From positions 1 through 64,000 of the forward strand of contig JAFGUF010000025.1 of assembly GCA_016938675.1 (NCBI GenBank): a stretch of DNA of 64,000 nucleotides, written 5' to 3'. Made by a program: the position numbers and the translations under genes. Of the stretch, positions 59,894-64,000 are shown piece by piece (position 1 is the stretch's first letter; each line of letters begins with the position of its first letter). Under the pieces are notes generated by a model. That model was not told where the DNA came from, searched no databases, and saw only the letters and a list, made by a program, of their open reading frames with translations. Origin of the DNA: Clostridia bacterium. Its GTDB lineage: Bacteria; Bacillota; Clostridia; Christensenellales; UMGS416.

Positions 59894-62260
59894 ATGAAAT
59901 TTAAGCAAAGAAACGAAAAAGAACCTGACATTAAAGATATCAAATCACTGGCTAAAGAATTATCATTGAGTGAAATAACCGCCAGAATTCTTTTGATGCG
60001 TGGATATACCGACGCTGATTCGGCGCGGGAATATCTAGGCCTGAACGGAATAAAATTCTCCAATCCTTACGATATAGCAGGGGTTTCAGAAGCTGTAGAT
60101 GGAATAAAAAAGGCGATGAGCGAAAATGCCCGCATAACAATATATTCCGATTACGATGCCGACGGCGTATGCGGATGCTCAATTTTCTTAAATAAATTCA
60201 AGGAACTTGGGTATGATAACGTAAATTATTATGTTCCCGACAGAGAGGGAGAAGGGTACGGGCTTAACCGTGACGCACTTGACAGACTGCAGAATAACGG
60301 CACTGGCCTTGTTATAACCGTCGACTGCGGTATATCAAATATTGAAGAAATATCCCATGCTAACTCCGTTGGGCTTGATATGATTGTAACAGACCATCAT
60401 AACTGTCCTCCGAGCCTGCCTGACTGCATACTTGTGAACCCCAAGCTTGGCTGCGCCAATGGGCAGGAGAATCTATGCGGAGCTGCAGTGGCGATGAAGG
60501 TCTGCCAGGCGTTAGGCGGCGGAAGCGCATTTAAGGAAGGTATGGAGCTTGCAGCCATTGCAACAGTTGCCGATATGATGCCACTTGTCGGCGAAAACAA
60601 GCACATCGTAAATGAAGGCCTATTGCTTATGAACAACAAGCCAAGCCATGAAATAAAAATGCTTATTAAGGCGGCTGTAGGGAAAGATATCATTGATTCT
60701 GATGACATAGCTTTTAAGCTTGGTCCTGTTATAAATGCAGCCGGCAGAGTATCCTCTGCCCATATAGGAGTTGAGCTACTGTCAGGAAGGTCAAAGTCTC
60801 CTCTAGAGGACGCTCTTCAGATGACTGCACATAATGACGAACGCAAAAATATACAGGCAGGAGTATACAGCGAAGCTTTGCATATGTTAACTGCTGATGA
60901 CTTGAAAAGTCAGCACGCAATAGTCCTCTATAATAAGGACTGGCCAATAGGCGTAATCGGCATAGCGGCATCAAAGCTTATGAAAGCATTCGGCATGCCT
61001 GTTGCGTTGCTTGGTGAATCCGACGGCGTAATAAAAGGATCCTTAAGAAGTGTGGAGGGCATAAATATATTTGATGTGCTCTGCGAAATGGAGGAGCTTT
61101 TTCAATCCTTCGGCGGCCATTCAAAGGCCGCAGGCATCACTCTTCACGACGGCAAATACAATGAATTCAAGGAACGATTCCAAAGTTCCATGCAAAGCTA
61201 CAGTAAAGACCTTTTTGATAATACTCTTTACTATGATACAGTTTGCAGCGCAGATGAGGTGACACTTGATTTAATTCACGAATTTTCATATATGAAGCCT
61301 TTCGGGCAGGGCAATCCTTCTGTAAAACTACTCCTAAAAAACATGAAGGCCACAGAATACAAAACCATGGGTAAGGATAACAACCACTACAGGGCTTCTT
61401 TCAAAGACAGCACCGGGCAAGTGAATTGTGTCGGGTTCTTTTCCTCTTTGCGCAGCGCACTGTCAGGCGGGAGCATGGTCTGCGATGTAATGATTGAACC
61501 AAGCGAGAATATATGGAACGGCCATTCATCCGTTCAGGGGCTAATTGAAGGTATACATGGACGATTTGAAAAATTTAGTGATTATACAGACTATATAAGC
61601 AGCATAAATTCAGATTTTATATCATCAAGCGTGCAGGCTGCTCTTGCACATGGAAACAGCGGGTATAGAATATCTTCTTTTGATGATATCAAAGCTTCTA
61701 TTGAAGAAAGCGATTATTCCACACTTATAATTGCGGAAGACGCACAAAGCGCGCAAAGGATAACTGGCGAACTGGGAAGTGAAATCTTGTCCAAGCTCAT
61801 TATTTCCACAAATACTTTGGATGTATCTGCAATGGGCAGAAACTCACTGCTTCTTGCACCGCATTTGGATAAGCTTAAATCCAAATGGTACAGCAATATA
61901 TATTATGTAAGCAGTTATAACCATGTAAACACTGCCGAATCTTTAGCAAAATCATTGCATCATGATATACAAATGGTTATAATGGATAGCATATATAAAG
62001 ACAAGCTGATTTCGAAGGAACGCCTTAGGGAAATATACAGCATAATAAAGCACGCTGTAAATAATTCTCCTGTGGTTTCACTTCTTGATATATGCGGCGA
62101 TTTAAAAATCTCACGCAGTGAAATGCTAATTGCAATTGATATTTTTACGGAAACCGGCCTGTTGAAAAGAGAGAATAAAGAATTTGCTGTGAGCACAGAA
62201 ACAACAAAAGATATCGAAGAATCAAGAGGATACAAGCTGTTTGCTTTGGGTATAGAATAA
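59894..62260 (+). CDS. recJ: Single-strand-specific exonuclease RecJ
   Basis: A 788-residue 5'-3' single-strand exonuclease for recombination and mismatch repair. DHH-domain motifs are SDYDADGVCGCS (about 84-95) and VTDHHNCPPSLPD (about 163-175); DHHA1 has FGGHSKAAGITL (about 405-416). OB-like and C-terminal extension domains fill the rest, a length usual in Bacillota. AAAGGA precedes the ATG. It is followed 10 bp later by rel, a common clostridial neighbour (recJ, apt, rel); apt is not between them here. Confidence 0.95.
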   Translation: MKFKQRNEKEPDIKDIKSLAKELSLSEITARILLMRGYTDADSAREYLGLNGIKFSNPYDIAGVSEAVDGIKKAMSENARITIYSDYDADGVCGCSIFLNKFKELGYDNVNYYVPDREGEGYGLNRDALDRLQNNGTGLVITVDCGISNIEEISHANSVGLDMIVTDHHNCPPSLPDCILVNPKLGCANGQENLCGAAVAMKVCQALGGGSAFKEGMELAAIATVADMMPLVGENKHIVNEGLLLMNNKPSHEIKMLIKAAVGKDIIDSDDIAFKLGPVINAAGRVSSAHIGVELLSGRSKSPLEDALQMTAHNDERKNIQAGVYSEALHMLTADDLKSQHAIVLYNKDWPIGVIGIAASKLMKAFGMPVALLGESDGVIKGSLRSVEGINIFDVLCEMEELFQSFGGHSKAAGITLHDGKYNEFKERFQSSMQSYSKDLFDNTLYYDTVCSADEVTLDLIHEFSYMKPFGQGNPSVKLLLKNMKATEYKTMGKDNNHYRASFKDSTGQVNCVGFFSSLRSALSGGSMVCDVMIEPSENIWNGHSSVQGLIEGIHGRFEKFSDYTDYISSINSDFISSSVQAALAHGNSGYRISSFDDIKASIEESDYSTLIIAEDAQSAQRITGELGSEILSKLIISTNTLDVSAMGRNSLLLAPHLDKLKSKWYSNIYYVSSYNHVNTAESLAKSLHHDIQMVIMDSIYKDKLISKERLREIYSIIKHAVNNSPVVSLLDICGDLKISRSEMLIAIDIFTETGLLKRENKEFAVSTETTKDIEESRGYKLFALGIE

Positions 62261-62270
62261 GAGGGAATCT

Positions 62271-64000
62271 ATGGATGACGCACACAAACCAGACATAATT
62301 CAGAAGGCAAAGGAATTTGCCAAAAAAGCTCACGAGGGCCAGTTCCGCGAAAGCGGAGAGCCCTATTTTGTGCACCCTGAACATGTTGCCCAGATTCTTA
62401 TGGAGCTTGGCCTTGATGATGATACCATAGCAGCAGGCTACCTTCACGACGTAGTGGAAGACTGTGGATATACCTATGAAGATATCGAGAAAAACTTCAA
62501 CAGTAAAATTGCAGAGCTTGTATTGAGCGTAACAAAGCTCGATAAAATGAAATTCGCGAGTAAAGAAGAGGCCCAGGCAGAAAACACCCGTAATATGATG
62601 CTGGCAATGGCACAGGATATACGGGTCATTTTCATAAAGCTTGCCGACAGGCTGCACAACATGCGTACTCTGCAGTACCGTCCGCAGGAAAAGATAATAG
62701 AGGTCTGCAAGGAAACTCTGGATATATACGCGCCTCTTGCCCACAGGCTTGGAATTTCCAAAATCAAATGGGAGCTTGAGGATCTGGCTTTTGCCTACTC
62801 CAACAGGGATGAGTACCAGAGGCTTTCCAAAAAGGTGGCTATGCGCCGACAGCAGCGCGAAGATATTGTAAACAAGAAAATAGAAATGATACAGGAAGCC
62901 TTGAAAGAACATGGTATTTCAGGAACTATCGAAGGTCGTCCGAAGCACTTCTACAGCATATACAGAAAAATGCAGGCACAGAGTAAGCCTTTTGAGGAAA
63001 TATATGATTTAACAGCTATAAGAATAATCGTAGATGATTTAAAAAGCTGTTATGGGGCATTAGGTGTAGTTCACACAATGTGGACACCTATTCCCGGACG
63101 GTTCAAGGACTACATAGCCATGCCAAAATCTAATCTATATCAATCCATTCATACGACATTGATGGGCGAACACGGAGTAGCATTTGAAGTGCAAATACGT
63201 ACGGAAAAAATGCACGAAATCGCCGAATACGGAATTGCCGCTCACTGGCTTTATAAAGAAAAGAAATCTGACAAAAGCGGCATTGACGAGGAGCTTTCCC
63301 TTTTCCGTTCTCAGATACTTGAGCTCAAGGATACATCCTCCAATGCAATGGAGTTCGTTAATACATTGAAGGTGGATTTGGTTCAGGAAACCGTTTATGT
63401 TTTCTCACCAAAGGGAGATGTTTATAATCTGCCTGTAGGTTCTAATCCCATTGACTTTGCATATAAAGTCCATAGCGCCGTAGGCAATAAATGCGTTGGC
63501 GCGAAAATCAACAACAAGATGGTAAGCATAGATACAGAGCTGCAAACCGGGGATATTGTTGAAATTATTACATCAAATAATTCAAACGGGCCGAGCATGG
63601 ACTGGATTAAAATTGCCAAAACTCCGCAGGCCAGATCCAAAATACGCGCCTACCTTAAAAAAGAAGGCAAGGAAGGCAATATCCTTAAAGGAAAAACCAT
63701 GCTTGAAGAAGCGGCAAAAAAAGGCGCTGTACCTCTTTCCCGGCTGACAAAGAATGAGTATATTGATAAGCTATGCGAGAAGCTCTACTACAAGCGTTTC
63801 GATGATATACTCGCTGCGATAGGCTATGGCGAGCTTACATCAAATCAGGTGTATCAAAGACTGCTGGAGGAATACAGAAAAGAAAATAAGCAGGAAGACA
63901 TTCCTGTTGTCCCGTTAGCAGAGGACTACAATAAAGACTACACAAAAGGCCAAAACAAAGAAAATGCTACAAGCACAGGCGGCGTAACCGTAAAAGGTGA
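62271..64000 (+). CDS. relA: Rel (p)ppGpp synthetase/hydrolase, 3' end beyond window
   Basis: The first 576 codons of a long RSH enzyme; the frame is open to the window edge. The HD hydrolase domain has YFVHPEHVAQILMELG and LHDVVED. The synthetase has GRPKHFYSIYRKM and GRFKDYIAMPKSNLYQSIH, where RxKD is the motif of bifunctional enzymes. The TGS domain starts VYVFSPKGDVYNLPVGS. The missing C-terminus should hold the regulatory ACT and related domains. The ATG follows GAGGG and lies 10 bp after recJ. It controls growth through (p)ppGpp, which affects ribosomal transcription. Confidence 0.96.
   Translation, partial: MDDAHKPDIIQKAKEFAKKAHEGQFRESGEPYFVHPEHVAQILMELGLDDDTIAAGYLHDVVEDCGYTYEDIEKNFNSKIAELVLSVTKLDKMKFASKEEAQAENTRNMMLAMAQDIRVIFIKLADRLHNMRTLQYRPQEKIIEVCKETLDIYAPLAHRLGISKIKWELEDLAFAYSNRDEYQRLSKKVAMRRQQREDIVNKKIEMIQEALKEHGISGTIEGRPKHFYSIYRKMQAQSKPFEEIYDLTAIRIIVDDLKSCYGALGVVHTMWTPIPGRFKDYIAMPKSNLYQSIHTTLMGEHGVAFEVQIRTEKMHEIAEYGIAAHWLYKEKKSDKSGIDEELSLFRSQILELKDTSSNAMEFVNTLKVDLVQETVYVFSPKGDVYNLPVGSNPIDFAYKVHSAVGNKCVGAKINNKMVSIDTELQTGDIVEIITSNNSNGPSMDWIKIAKTPQARSKIRAYLKKEGKEGNILKGKTMLEEAAKKGAVPLSRLTKNEYIDKLCEKLYYKRFDDILAAIGYGELTSNQVYQRLLEEYRKENKQEDIPVVPLAEDYNKDYTKGQNKENATSTGGVTVKG

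Noticed and set aside
62145-62912. 255-codon minus-strand open frame opposite recJ and rel
   Set aside because: Antisense to two recognised genes; hydrophobic composition is a mirror of their codons.
1-64000. rRNA, tRNA, CRISPR, insertion-sequence or prophage features
   Set aside because: No such sequence, repeat array or inverted-repeat-bounded transposase was seen; a tRNAscan or Infernal run would settle small RNAs I could miss.

Overview
The window comes from an AT-rich, low-G+C Gram-positive anaerobe, most probably class Clostridia (Bacillota). The evidence is the clostridial S10-spc-alpha ribosomal order with a KOW-domain protein between map and infA, the murB-rapZ-yvcK-whiA-crh-dnaE-pfkA order, zinc-type S4, S14 and L36, fused SecDF, rubrerythrin, and an IscU-like/GGGtGRT gene pair. 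I cannot name a genus. I saw no rRNA or tRNA genes, CRISPR arrays, prophage or insertion sequences; this is core chromosome with a few accessory genes.

Layout. 1-3.5 kb: a CotH-type surface protein and the start of a DUF4956 gene. 3.6-12.9 kb: a cell-wall/carbon-control/replication cluster, murB-rapZ-yvcK-whiA-crh-dnaE, followed by mtrB (TRAP)-pfkA. 13-13.9 kb: rarD on the plus strand. 13.9-20.6 kb: telA-xpaC, then an envelope peptidase operon (one M1-like and two paralogous LysM/G5/M23 proteins). 20.7-24.3 kb: ylxM-ffh-rpsP-khpA-rimM-trmD. 24.3-26.4 kb: rubrerythrin and a divergent serpin. 26.4-45.7 kb: the S10-spc-alpha superoperon, continuing into ecfA1-ecfA2-ecfT-truA. 45.9-53 kb: a leucine-rich-repeat protein, tex, a candidate small RNA, secDF and a nitroreductase. 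53-57.5 kb: an OGG-type glycosylase, thrC, a small P-loop protein, dus and a membrane protein. 57.6-64 kb: yccF, the IscU-like/GGGtGRT pair, recJ and a truncated rel gene.

How the parts fit. Most of the window is the translation and secretion core: ribosomal proteins, IF-1, RNA polymerase alpha, SecY, SecDF, SRP protein Ffh, and tRNA and rRNA modification or maturation factors. Alongside it is a carbon/cell-wall control block in which Crh, YvcK and RapZ sit next to MurB and upstream of PfkA. Most genes lie on the minus strand to about 47 kb; both strands are used after that.

Most interesting items: (1) a structured 5' leader upstream of rpsJ that holds a 25-codon reading frame with a perfect ribosome site; (2) a roughly 90-nt small RNA with its own promoter and terminator between tex and secDF; (3) a TRAP homologue next to pfkA that lacks one RNA-contact arginine; (4) two probable leaderless mRNAs; (5) a probable PerR box on the rubrerythrin promoter; (6) the GGGtGRT/IscU-like pair. 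All were read by eye, so promoter, hairpin and family calls need the computations named in each entry.
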